51,334 bases of DNA, taken from Candidatus Binatia bacterium (GTDB lineage: Bacteria > Desulfobacterota > Binatia > UBA9968). Both the position numbers and the translations under genes were made by a program. The first letter of the stretch is position 1. The number at the start of each line of letters is the position of its first letter. This document shows positions 33,638 to 41,899 of the stretch, one piece after another. Below the pieces are notes generated by a model that saw nothing but the letters and a program-made list of their open reading frames with translations, did no database searches and was not told the DNA's origin. The stretch covers positions 1-51,334 of the forward strand of contig DASXUF010000191.1 in the NCBI GenBank assembly GCA_036504975.1, given 5' to 3'.

Positions 33638-34306
33638 TCACGACGTTCGATCGCGAACCAGCCGGTGGGCGGCGACCGGACGTGCGATGCCTTTCAACAA
33701 GTACTCGGCGCGCATGGCGCCGGGAAAAGCCGCGCTGATCGATTTATAAGCATCTTCCGTTACCAGTACTTCCCCGGGCGCGGCTTGCCCTTGCAGCCGC
33801 GCGGCGATGTTGATCGTATCCCCGACCATGGTGTAATCGCTGCAACTGGTCGAGCCCATGTTGGTGGCGAGCGCCGCCCCGGTCGCGATCCCGATGCCCA
33901 CGCCCAGGACAACTCCGCCCTCCAGCGTTACGTTGATGTGTCGCACCGCCTCCTGAATCCGAAATGCCGCCTCGACGGCGCGCAGGACGTGATCGTCGTG
34001 CTTGATCGGGACGTTGAAAAACGCCATGACCGCATCGCCCAGCAAGCGGTCGACGATTCCGTGATTCTGTCGAATAACCGCGGCGCTTGCCTTGAAGAAT
34101 TCTTCCGTGATCGGCGCCAGCTTTTCGATCCCAAGCTCCTGCGTCAGGCGCGTGTATCCGCGACAGTCGGCAAAGAGCACCGTTACTTCGGAGAGACGGC
34201 CCGTCTCCCAGTGCAGCGCTCACCTGTTGCAAAGATTTGGATTCGAAGCGCTGCGCCGCACGCCGCGGAGCCACCACAGCCAACCCGTGAGCCCCGTGAA
34301 AGGCAT
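33638..34306 (-). CDS. Small class III adenylate/guanylate cyclase, interrupted by an in-frame UGA
   Basis: The catalytic domain is clear: EVTVLFADCRGYTRLTQEL with the first metal Asp, DRLLGDAVMAFFNVP with the second, GIGIATGAALATNMGS and DYTMVGDTINIAARLQGQA. From ATG 34306 the frame gives MPFTGLTGWLWWLRGVRRSA, SNPNLCNR, then TGA at 34222-34220, and runs on in the same frame into the domain. The UGA is at the second Cys position of a C-x-x-C that I recall from related small cyclases. It is either a nonsense mutation, a selenocysteine codon, or the true gene begins later near GTG 34180. The tail past the cyclase core is short. Confidence 0.7.
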
Positions 34307-34488
34307 GCCGTCCGCGAGGCACCGGGGCGACAGCGAAGAAACCGTGGACCTGGACATCTCGTTGGATAAATTCATAGCTTTAATACTCGGCCAACGCATC
34401 GTCGGGATAGCAGTACAACCACCCCGTTTCAAGTATTAAGATTGTTGACGTTGCTTGCTGTCCGCTGCTCTTACTTGCTGCGCTGGCT
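34307..34488. other. Spacer between cyclase and alcohol dehydrogenase genes
   Basis: No gene, repeat or promoter recognised in these 182 bp. Confidence 0.5.
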
Positions 34489-35511
34489 CTAGTGCTCCGT
34501 AGTGAGAACGGCGCGAAAACGCGCCTTGCCGCTCATCATGTGTTCGTAGGCTTCGGCTGCGCGCTCGAGCGGAAATACTTCAGTCATCGCGCGCACGCCG
34601 CTGAGCACGCTGAACGAGAGCGTATCCTGCGAATCGATGGAGTTGCCGGAGGGCCAACCCACGATCGAACGTCTTCCCAGGATCAGCGGAATCCCAGCCA
34701 CTTGCAGCGGCTCAGCCGCGGCACCGAGGATGATCAATTTCCCATTCACGCCGAGACCGCCCAACGTCGCGCTCATCGCGTCGCCGCTCGTCACGGTCGC
34801 GACGACGACCTTGGCGCCGCCCAACTTCAGCAATTCCGCCGACGGATCTTGTGTTTTGCTGTCGATATAAGACCAAGCGCCGAGTTTTCTGGCCAGCGGT
34901 TCCTTGTCCATGCCCCGCGCAATGGCAACGGTCCTGAAACCCATCTTGACGGCGAACTGAATTCCCAAGTGGCCAAGGCCGCCGACGCCGAGTATGGCGA
35001 CCAGATCGCCCGGCCGCGCTCCGCTGTTGCGCAGAGAATTGAACGTGGTGACTCCCGCGCACATCAGCGGCCCAGCCTCGACCGCTGAAAGTCCGTCCGG
35101 GATCAGCGCTAACGCGCCGGCCGGAGCGATCATGTATTCGGCGTAGCCGCCGTCGTAGGCGATCCCGGGAACTTGCGGCGCGACTTGGCAGGTAACGAAA
35201 TCGCCGCGGCGGCAAGAATCACAGTAGCCGCAATGTCCGCCATGCCAGCCGATTCCGATACGTTGGCTTTCCTTCCATCCCGCAACGCCCGCGCCTACAG
35301 CGTCAATTGTTCCGGCGATCTCATGTCCAGGCACACGCGGGTATTGAATGCCGGGCCACGTTCCTTCCTTGGTCACGGAATCACTGTGGCAAATGCCACA
35401 AGCTCCAACCTTGAGGCGCACCGAGCCGGCGCCCGGTTCCGGAATTTTACGCTCAACAATTTCAAACGGCCCCTTCGGTCGAGTAACTTGCACGACGCGC
35501 ATCGTTGACAT
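34489..35511 (-). CDS. Zinc-dependent alcohol dehydrogenase (MDR, CAD-like)
   Basis: A 340-residue medium-chain dehydrogenase. Catalytic zinc ligands: C41 in CGICHSD and the His-Glu of PGHEIAG; structural zinc ligands: the four Cys of HCGYCDSCRRGDFVTC. The Rossmann motif is ILGVGGLGHLGIQFAVKMGF. Such enzymes interconvert alcohols and aldehydes with NAD(P)H. CGGAGG lies five bases before ATG 35511. It follows the aldo/keto reductase by 39 bp, in the operon behind sigma-54 cassette A. Confidence 0.94.
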   Translation of the reverse strand: MSTMRVVQVTRPKGPFEIVERKIPEPGAGSVRLKVGACGICHSDSVTKEGTWPGIQYPRVPGHEIAGTIDAVGAGVAGWKESQRIGIGWHGGHCGYCDSCRRGDFVTCQVAPQVPGIAYDGGYAEYMIAPAGALALIPDGLSAVEAGPLMCAGVTTFNSLRNSGARPGDLVAILGVGGLGHLGIQFAVKMGFRTVAIARGMDKEPLARKLGAWSYIDSKTQDPSAELLKLGGAKVVVATVTSGDAMSATLGGLGVNGKLIILGAAAEPLQVAGIPLILGRRSIVGWPSGNSIDSQDTLSFSVLSGVRAMTEVFPLERAAEAYEHMMSGKARFRAVLTTEH

Positions 35512-35550
35512 AATGCCTCCGATCGTAAGCCTTCTTCATCTTTTTCACGT

Positions 35551-36609
35551 CTACGCTGCCGGTATCACCGGTACTTCGAGCAGCTCGGGTTTGCCGCCCG
35601 CGATGCGGGCGGCGGAACCGTTGATCTGTTCGTGCGGTGTGCCGAGCGCGACGGCGCTGGTTCCGTCGAGTCGCGCGATCTGCTCCGGCGAGAGAGTCAG
35701 CTCGAGGGCACCCAGCGTGCCATCGAGCTGCGCGTGCGTGCGCGGACCGAGAATCGGGATGAGACTCGTCGTCGAGCGGCGCGCTTTGTGCAGCAGCCAG
35801 GCGATGGCAACTTCGGTCGGAGACGCGCCAACTTCTTTCGCGACAGAGAGAACCGCGTCCAGGATCGCCGTCTCACGCGCCGTCTTCTCGGTATGAACGA
35901 GTACGGCGAGCCGGGTGTTCAGCCGCCCTTCGTCGCTTGAACGATATTTGCCGGTGAGAAATCCGCCACCGAGCGGCGACCACAGCGCCGCTCCCAGCCC
36001 AAGCGCCTCCGCCATCGGCAAAAGCTCGCGATCGGCGGTGCGCTCGGCAAGGCTATATTCGATCTGGATGCCGGCGATGGGCGCCCAGCCGCGCAATTCC
36101 GCCAAGAGATCAGCGCGGGAAACGCGCCAGGCGGGGAAATTGGAGAGGCCTGCGTAGTGAATCTTGCCGGCGCGCACCAGATCGTCGAAGGCGCGCACGA
36201 TTTCCTCCATCGGCGTCACGCCGTCGGCGAAATGCGCCCAGTAAAGGTCGATGCGGTCGGTCTTGAGGCGCTTAAGACTTCCCTCGAGCGAGCGAACCAT
36301 GTTCTTGCGGTTGTTGCCGGTGCGCGAGATTCCGTCCTTATCGCTCGTGCCCAGCGTATACTTGCTGGCGACGACGAAGTAGTCGCGATCCGCGGCGATG
36401 AATTCGCCGACCAGCTCTTCGGACTCGCCGAATTGATAGCTGTCGGCCGTGTCGATGAAGTTGCCGCCGGCTTCGGCGTAACGGTCGAACACTCTTTTCG
36501 CTTCCTCGCGCTCCGCGCCAACACCCCAGCGTGTGCCAAAGTTGCCCGCACCCAATGCCAGTTCAGATACCCGCAACCCTGTGCGCCGCCCAAAAATTTT
36601 GTAGCGCAT
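35551..36609 (-). CDS. Aldo/keto reductase
   Basis: A 352-residue AKR. Motifs: RTGLRVSELALGAGNFG, NFIDTADSYQFGESEELVGEF (catalytic Asp, Tyr), FVVASKYTLGTS (Lys), IDLYWAHFADGVTP (His) and the cofactor loop LIPILGPRTHAQLDGTLG. ATG 36609 with AAGGAG seven bases upstream is chosen over the codon at 36627. It is a different subfamily from the reductase at 26122 and stands between the SDR and alcohol dehydrogenase genes. Confidence 0.93.
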   Translation of the reverse strand: MRYKIFGRRTGLRVSELALGAGNFGTRWGVGAEREEAKRVFDRYAEAGGNFIDTADSYQFGESEELVGEFIAADRDYFVVASKYTLGTSDKDGISRTGNNRKNMVRSLEGSLKRLKTDRIDLYWAHFADGVTPMEEIVRAFDDLVRAGKIHYAGLSNFPAWRVSRADLLAELRGWAPIAGIQIEYSLAERTADRELLPMAEALGLGAALWSPLGGGFLTGKYRSSDEGRLNTRLAVLVHTEKTARETAILDAVLSVAKEVGASPTEVAIAWLLHKARRSTTSLIPILGPRTHAQLDGTLGALELTLSPEQIARLDGTSAVALGTPHEQINGSAARIAGGKPELLEVPVIPAA

Positions 36610-36653
36610 ACGTGCACTCCTTAACACATCGGAGCATTCCGATCACGCCCTGA

Positions 36654-37415
36654 TCAACGCAGGCCGCCGGTGATGACCATCGTTTCGCCGGTGATCCAGG
36701 CGGAATCGGCCGAAGCCAGGAAGACGGCGGCGGGCGCGATGTCCTCGGCTTGGCCGATGCGGCCGAGCGGGGTTCGCGATTCAACATCTTTACGAAAATC
36801 GCTCTCCATGATTCCCGCCGCGTGGACTCCCTCGGTTTCCACCATGCCAGGATTGATGGAGTTGACGCGGATGTTGCGCGGACCCAGTTCCTTGGCCAGC
36901 GACTTCGTCACCGCATCGACGGCTGCTTTGGTGGCGCTGTAAACCGACGTATTCGCCGGAGCTGCGGTGCTCGCCACCGAGCTGATGTTGATGATGCTGC
37001 CTCCCGCCGTGCCGAAATATTTTGCCGCTTCCTTCGAAGCGAGGATCAGTCCGAGAACGTTCAGATCGAAGTGCTTGTGGAAGTGTTCTTCGGTAATTTC
37101 TTCGAGCGGAGAAAACTCGTAGATCCCGGCGTTGTTGACCAGGATATCGAGCCTGCCGAATGCCTTCTTCGCTTCCGCGAAGAGCCGTTCGATTTCGGCA
37201 TGCTTGGCCACATTCGCCTGCACGGCAACCGCCTTTCCACCGCTGCTTTCGATCTCGGCGACGACGCGGTCAGCGCCATCTTTGCTCGAAGCGTAGTTGA
37301 CGATCACGGCCGCGCCTTCGGCCGCCAACTGTTTGGCGATCCCCGCGCCGATTCCCTTGGATGCGCCGGTGACGATGGCGACTTTGCCCGTCAGTTTTGT
37401 TTCTGTTGCGCGCAT
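36654..37415 (-). CDS. Short-chain dehydrogenase/reductase
   Basis: A 253-residue classical SDR: cofactor motif VTGASKGIGAGIAKQL, NNAGIYEF, catalytic Ser in INISSVAS and YSATK (Tyr, Lys), and the end WITGETMVITGG. NYASSK at the end of beta-2 suggests NADP(H) preference. AGGA lies nine bases before ATG 37415. First gene behind sigma-54 promoter A, 51 bp downstream of it. Confidence 0.94.
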   Translation of the reverse strand: MRATETKLTGKVAIVTGASKGIGAGIAKQLAAEGAAVIVNYASSKDGADRVVAEIESSGGKAVAVQANVAKHAEIERLFAEAKKAFGRLDILVNNAGIYEFSPLEEITEEHFHKHFDLNVLGLILASKEAAKYFGTAGGSIINISSVASTAAPANTSVYSATKAAVDAVTKSLAKELGPRNIRVNSINPGMVETEGVHAAGIMESDFRKDVESRTPLGRIGQAEDIAPAAVFLASADSAWITGETMVITGGLR

Positions 37416-37466
37416 AATCTTCTGTCCTTTCGCCTTTCAGATTGATGGTATTGTGAAAGGAGACAA

Positions 37467-37482
37467 GGCAAGCACGGTGCCA
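37467..37482 (-). promoter_or_regulatory. Sigma-54 promoter A (SDR-AKR-ADH operon)
   Basis: Minus strand TGGCAC-CGTGC-TTGCC with the invariant GG and GC ten bases apart, as in RpoN promoters. Confidence 0.88.
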
Positions 37483-37519
37483 AGCAGCTACATCTCCTGA
37501 AGCCGGTACAAATGTTGGC

Positions 37520-37533
37520 AATCGCACGAGTTA
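37520..37533 (-). promoter_or_regulatory. IHF-like element of cassette A
   Basis: AATCGCACGAGTTA (plus-strand reading), in the same place as in cassettes B and C: 38 bp from the promoter and 47 bp from the palindromes; only the outer bases are conserved. Confidence 0.4.
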
Positions 37534-37579
37534 CAACTGCCGTTTTTAACTTCGAAGTGGTTGTGACGAAGGAAGGTCC

Positions 37580-37611
37580 GCCGAATTATCGGCACACGCC
37601 GAAATATCGGC
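37580..37611. promoter_or_regulatory. Paired activator-binding palindromes (UAS) of cassette A
   Basis: GCCGA-ATTA-TCGGC (37580-37593) and GCCGA-AATA-TCGGC (37598-37611). The half-sites and 18-bp spacing equal cassettes B and C while the central bases differ. The pair ends three bases from the activator's stop codon. Confidence 0.8.
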
Positions 37612-37614
37612 GCG

Positions 37615-39681
37615 TTACTTGGAGCGGGTGATGCCCAGATGTTTCATGCGGGATTGGAGGGTCGTGCGCTTCATGCCGAGGCGCGCCGCCGCGCCCGCCG
37701 GGCCGCCGATGGTCCAGTTGGTTTCCTTAAGAGCGCGCAGAATATGCTCGCGCTCGGCGGCCTCGAGCGTGGTTGCGCCGTTGGAAGGCGCTGCGGCCGA
37801 AGCCTTCAATTCGGCGAGCGGAACGCGCAGCTCGGGGCCGGGCGACAGGATGACCGCGCGCTCGATAAGATTTTCCAGCTCGCGGATGTTTCCGGGCCAG
37901 TGATACTTGCCCAGAGCCGCCATGACTTCCTTCGGGACCGTGCCGATACTTTTTTTCATGAGGCGCGCGTGCTTCTGCGCGAAATACCTGACCAGCAAAG
38001 GAATGTCTTCGGGACGGTCGCGGAGCAGCGGCATCTGGATTGGAAAAACGTTCAAACGATAATAAAGATCGCTGCGAAACCGTTTTTCGGCGACCATCCC
38101 ATCCAGGTCGGCATTGGTCGCCGCGATCAAGCGGACGTTTACGCGAATCGTTTTGTTGCTGCCCAGCCGCTCGAATTCCTGCTCCTGCAAAACGCGGAGC
38201 AGCTTCGGCTGCAATTCCAGCGGAATGTCGCCGACCTCGTCGAGAAACAGAGTTCCCTTGTCCGCCAGCTCGAAGCGGCCGATCTTCTGCGCGATCGCGC
38301 CGGTGAACGCGCCCCTTTCATGGCCGAACAGCTCGCTTTCGAGCAGACCCGTCGGAATCGCCGCGCAATTGACCTTGACGAACGTGTGTTCGCGGCGCGC
38401 GCTCAGGTTATGGATCGCGCGCGCGATGAGCTCTTTGCCCGTTCCCGTCTCTCCGAGAATGAGCACCGTCGAATCCGTCGGCGCGACCGTTTCGACCTGC
38501 TTCAATATCTCTTTCAGCGGGCGGCTTTCGCCCACGATCTCCTCGAAATTGCGCTCGGTTCGGATCTCGTCTTGGAGGTAGAGCTTTTCCTCGGTGAGCT
38601 TTTTCGCACGGTCCACCTCCTGTCCGAAGACGATCGCATTCTCCACGGCGATCGCTATTTGATTCGCTACATGCTGAAGCAGCTCCCCATCCTTCTCGGG
38701 AAAAATCTCCTCGCGCATGCTCGCAACGACCAAGGTGCCGAGGGGACGGCCATGAGCGATCAGCGGCAAGCAGCACGCGGATTTGAGGCCTTCGGCGATG
38801 ATGCGCCGGCCGACGTCGGAACCGAACTGCTCCGCATCGCGGAACGTGATGAACACGGGCTTGCCGGATGTCAATGCCCGGCCCGTCGGGGTGCCTTCCA
38901 CCGGAACCCAGAGACCTTCCTGCAAGAGCCCCTTGCTGACGGGAAAATCTAATGCGTGAATATAGAGCCGCTGCGTTGCAGCATCGTAAAGGGAAAGGCT
39001 GGCATATTCGTGTTGCATCAGCCGCCGAAGGGATGCCGAGACGGCGTTCAGCAGCTCGTGCAAGTTGAGCGCCGACACGACGGCGTTGTTGACCTCCAGC
39101 AGAAGGCTCAAGTGATCCCGCTCTTGTCTCAACTGCTCCTGTGTGGATTGAACCTGCTCAAAGTTGCGTGCGTTGTCGACGGCCACGGCCACCTGCCGGG
39201 CGACTTGCTGTAAAAATTCCACGTCGGATTCCGAGTAGGCCGCTTCGCGCGCGCTGCCGAACGCGAGCGCGCCCAATTTTCTCAGCGCCGTGGTGATCGG
39301 AAACACGCAAACAGATTTAATCCCGCGATCGCTCAGCCATTGTGTCATTTCAGGAAAGCGCGCGTCTCGTGCCAATGCCGACACGACCCAGGGCTGCTGG
39401 CTTTGCCACACCCATCCGCCCGGCGTTTCCATCGGACATTCGCCCGAGGGGCAGGCGTAATTGGGATCCGGCGCCTCGAGAACGTGGGAGCGCATGACGT
39501 TGCGCTCGGCGTCGTGAAGAATGAGATTGATAAAATCGAACTCGATCACGCGGTGCAGGCGCGGTGTGAGGTCGTGAAACAACTCTTGCAGCTCGCGGTG
39601 GGACGCGATCGATTCCGAAACTTCGAGGAGAGTCCGATAACGAAGGATCTCGGCTTGGTGGGTCGGCTGTTGGTCCAGCAT
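37615..39681 (-). CDS. Sigma-54-dependent transcriptional activator, GAF-GAF-AAA+-Fis HTH (FhlA-like)
   Basis: A 688-residue enhancer-binding protein. Two GAF sensor domains cover about 20-175 and 195-350; the AAA+ domain at about 375-600 has Walker [17 protein letters not shown], the sigma-54 contact loop GAFTGA, Walker [36 protein letters not shown] and the [13 protein letters not shown] [15 protein letters not shown]. The end is a Fis-type HTH ([19 protein letters not shown]). GAF domains usually bind a small ligand. No response-regulator receiver is present. ATG 39681 is preferred; TTG 39741 is possible. It probably binds the palindrome pairs at 37580, 32528 and 29700. Confidence 0.94.
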   Translation of the reverse strand: MLDQQPTHQAEILRYRTLLEVSESIASHRELQELFHDLTPRLHRVIEFDFINLILHDAERNVMRSHVLEAPDPNYACPSGECPMETPGGWVWQSQQPWVVSALARDARFPEMTQWLSDRGIKSVCVFPITTALRKLGALAFGSAREAAYSESDVEFLQQVARQVAVAVDNARNFEQVQSTQEQLRQERDHLSLLLEVNNAVVSALNLHELLNAVSASLRRLMQHEYASLSLYDAATQRLYIHALDFPVSKGLLQEGLWVPVEGTPTGRALTSGKPVFITFRDAEQFGSDVGRRIIAEGLKSACCLPLIAHGRPLGTLVVASMREEIFPEKDGELLQHVANQIAIAVENAIVFGQEVDRAKKLTEEKLYLQDEIRTERNFEEIVGESRPLKEILKQVETVAPTDSTVLILGETGTGKELIARAIHNLSARREHTFVKVNCAAIPTGLLESELFGHERGAFTGAIAQKIGRFELADKGTLFLDEVGDIPLELQPKLLRVLQEQEFERLGSNKTIRVNVRLIAATNADLDGMVAEKRFRSDLYYRLNVFPIQMPLLRDRPEDIPLLVRYFAQKHARLMKKSIGTVPKEVMAALGKYHWPGNIRELENLIERAVILSPGPELRVPLAELKASAAAPSNGATTLEAAEREHILRALKETNWTIGGPAGAAARLGMKRTTLQSRMKHLGITRSK

Positions 39682-39744
39682 GGACGGAGCATAGCACTTA
39701 GACGCGGTTTTTTTAAAGAGCCGTGGAATTGAAGACGACAAAAC

Positions 39745-40557
39745 TCACGAGCCGGCGGAATCGATAATATATTTGAGCACGGGCTTCCAGACTCTCGGGT
39801 CGCTGTCGATGTTGCGGTGCTGGGCGCAGGGGCCGGTGAACGGGCCCCACGGATCGACGATCGGGATGTTGGTCACTTGAGTCACCGCCTGGTTCTCCGC
39901 GACGAGCTTTACCCTGCCGGGGCAGACTGCGAACGTCGAGGGAACGTAAAAGTTGAACGCTTGAATTACATTGCCGGGGACGATTTCATACGATAGAAAA
40001 CCTTCCATCTGAGCCATCATCTGCACGGGAACGTTCGCTTTTTTAAGCTCGTGGACCGCGTCCGCGATCACCGCGCCACCCTGGCTGTGTCCAACGAGGT
40101 AGAGTTTGTCGCCCAGAGAATACAAATACTTGACGACATCGGCGACCACTTCTTTATCGCCTTTGATCATGAGCGTGACGCTTTCGGGAAAAAGTCGTGA
40201 GACCTCGAGTCCGAGGACGTGCATTAGCGAGTCGTGGAAGGCGATCCGAGCGAGATCTTTCTCCTCGAGCAAGTTCTGATAGGGCGGCCAGTCCTTGGGA
40301 ATGAAGTATCGTGCGCGCTCCCAAGAAGGAACCTCGCCGCCGTAGACGCCGATGTAGATGATCCGGCCTTTCGCCGCCCGGCCCATCGCGGGTCGCGCGC
40401 GCAGAAACGCCAGATCGCGCGGCTCGGTGAGCGGTTTAGTTTGCGGCGGCGGTCCCGGCTCGGTCGGCTTGGGCGATGAGACCGCCGAGCATCCGGCAAA
40501 AAAAAAGAAAATGACGAGCGGCGGCAAATAAAGAGTCCTGGAATGACGTTTCGCCAT
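39745..40557 (-). CDS. Lipoprotein alpha/beta-hydrolase (lipase-like, DUF3089-type)
   Basis: A 270-residue protein with a lipoprotein signal (LPPLVIFFFFAGCSA, lipobox Cys at 23) followed by a Pro-rich linker. The serine-hydrolase elbow is GHSQGG (S158). IGVYGGEVPSWERARYFIPKDWPPYQNLL and GYEIVPGNVIQAFNFYVP-like segments suggest the DUF3089 lipase-like group, though I am not certain of the family. It would be membrane-anchored in the envelope; its substrate is unknown. The activator gene begins about 64 bp downstream. Confidence 0.8.
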   Translation of the reverse strand: MAKRHSRTLYLPPLVIFFFFAGCSAVSSPKPTEPGPPPQTKPLTEPRDLAFLRARPAMGRAAKGRIIYIGVYGGEVPSWERARYFIPKDWPPYQNLLEEKDLARIAFHDSLMHVLGLEVSRLFPESVTLMIKGDKEVVADVVKYLYSLGDKLYLVGHSQGGAVIADAVHELKKANVPVQMMAQMEGFLSYEIVPGNVIQAFNFYVPSTFAVCPGRVKLVAENQAVTQVTNIPIVDPWGPFTGPCAQHRNIDSDPRVWKPVLKYIIDSAGS

Positions 40558-40664
40558 GCTGTGAAATAGTTCCTACCACGACAGGTCGATTTCCGTAAGC
40601 CGGGCGCCCTTGCTTGACGGCTAGCGGGCCCGAGCCGCGCATGAACGCTGTTGCGGGCAAGTTT

Positions 40665-41852
40665 TCAACAACGAGTTGAGTGCAGGCATTTTACGACTGC
40701 GCCTTCAATCAGTTTGGCCTGCCAGCGCAACAAGCCCCCGCTCTCCATAATTTCATCAACGGTCCGCGGCCGGCTCCGGGCGATCGCTTCGAGCGCGGCT
40801 CTAGGCGCCAAAGTCGCCGCTGCGATCTCCAGCTCCTTGGCGATGCGCGCGCATTCGGCGCGCAACGCGTTGATCCGCTCGATGACATCGGCGGGTAGAG
40901 CATCGGGACGTTCGACGCTTCTACGTTCTGGCCATTGTGCCGGTTCCATTCCAGCCACCCGCGCGATCGCTTCCTCAAGCGTCCGCAGCAGAGTGTCGCG
41001 GATGTTGCGCGGCAATTTAGGTCCTTGTTGTAAGGGCACGGCCGGATGGGAATCCAACCATTCGACGAGGTCCAGTATTTGTTGATTGCCGAAAATTTTG
41101 AATGACGGCATATTCGCGCGCCTGGCGTGCTGATCGCGCCAGTGCCAAAGCTCTCGCAGATAGGCCAGTTGTCGGCGCGTCAGCCGCCCGGATCCTTTGA
41201 TGCGCCACGTTTGATCCTGATCGCGTAAACGATCGCGTCCGGTCGACTCCACCATCGCGCGGCAACTTTCCTTGTGCCAGGCCATCCGACCGCGCTCGCT
41301 CAGCTCGCGCTCCAGACGCTCCGCGAGCGGTTGGAGGAAACGGGTGTCGTTGATCGCGTAGCTGAGCTGCTTTTCACTCAGCGGCCGACGCGACCAGTCG
41401 GATTTCTGCTCTGATTTCTGCCCTTCTTTTTCCATCGTGATAGCGAAGCAGCGCTCGATCAGGGCGGTGAGGCCAATCTGCTCGATCCCGAGCACTTGCG
41501 CCGCAATCATGGTGTCGAAAATTTCACCGCGCGGCCTGAAGCCGATAGAGGCTCGCAACATGCGCAGGTCGTAATCGCCGCCATGCAGAATGAGCGGCTT
41601 CTCGGCCAGAGCTTCCGAGAATCCGCTCAGGTCCAAATCGGAAAGAGGGTCGACGAGGTAGTGCTCACCTTCGAGCGACAGTTGGATCAAACAAACCTTT
41701 TCAAAATAGTTGTGCAGACTGTCCGCCTCGGTGTCCAGCGCGACCGTCTCGGCCATGCCGATGCGCCGGATCAGCGATTCCATCGCGGCGGATTCCCGGA
41801 CGTAAACGTATTCCGCGAATTCCGGCTCGTTCAACGATTCGATCTCCTTCAT
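40665..41852 (-). CDS. rnd: Ribonuclease D
   Basis: A 395-residue DEDDy 3'-5' exoribonuclease for tRNA and small RNA maturation. The DEDD core is visible: VALDTEADSLHNY (Asp, Glu), LILHGGDYDLRMLR (Asp) and SYAINDTRFLQPL (Tyr, Asp). One or two HRDC-like helical domains follow (RRQLAYLRELWHWRDQHARRANMPSFKIFGNQQILDL). It lies 47 bp behind the sensor kinase gene on the same strand. Confidence 0.92.
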   Translation of the reverse strand: MKEIESLNEPEFAEYVYVRESAAMESLIRRIGMAETVALDTEADSLHNYFEKVCLIQLSLEGEHYLVDPLSDLDLSGFSEALAEKPLILHGGDYDLRMLRASIGFRPRGEIFDTMIAAQVLGIEQIGLTALIERCFAITMEKEGQKSEQKSDWSRRPLSEKQLSYAINDTRFLQPLAERLERELSERGRMAWHKESCRAMVESTGRDRLRDQDQTWRIKGSGRLTRRQLAYLRELWHWRDQHARRANMPSFKIFGNQQILDLVEWLDSHPAVPLQQGPKLPRNIRDTLLRTLEEAIARVAGMEPAQWPERRSVERPDALPADVIERINALRAECARIAKELEIAAATLAPRAALEAIARSRPRTVDEIMESGGLLRWQAKLIEGAVVKCLHSTRC

Positions 41853-41899
41853 CAGGCCTAAGCCATTTACTTTAAATGTACCGGAAATGCAGGTTCAAT

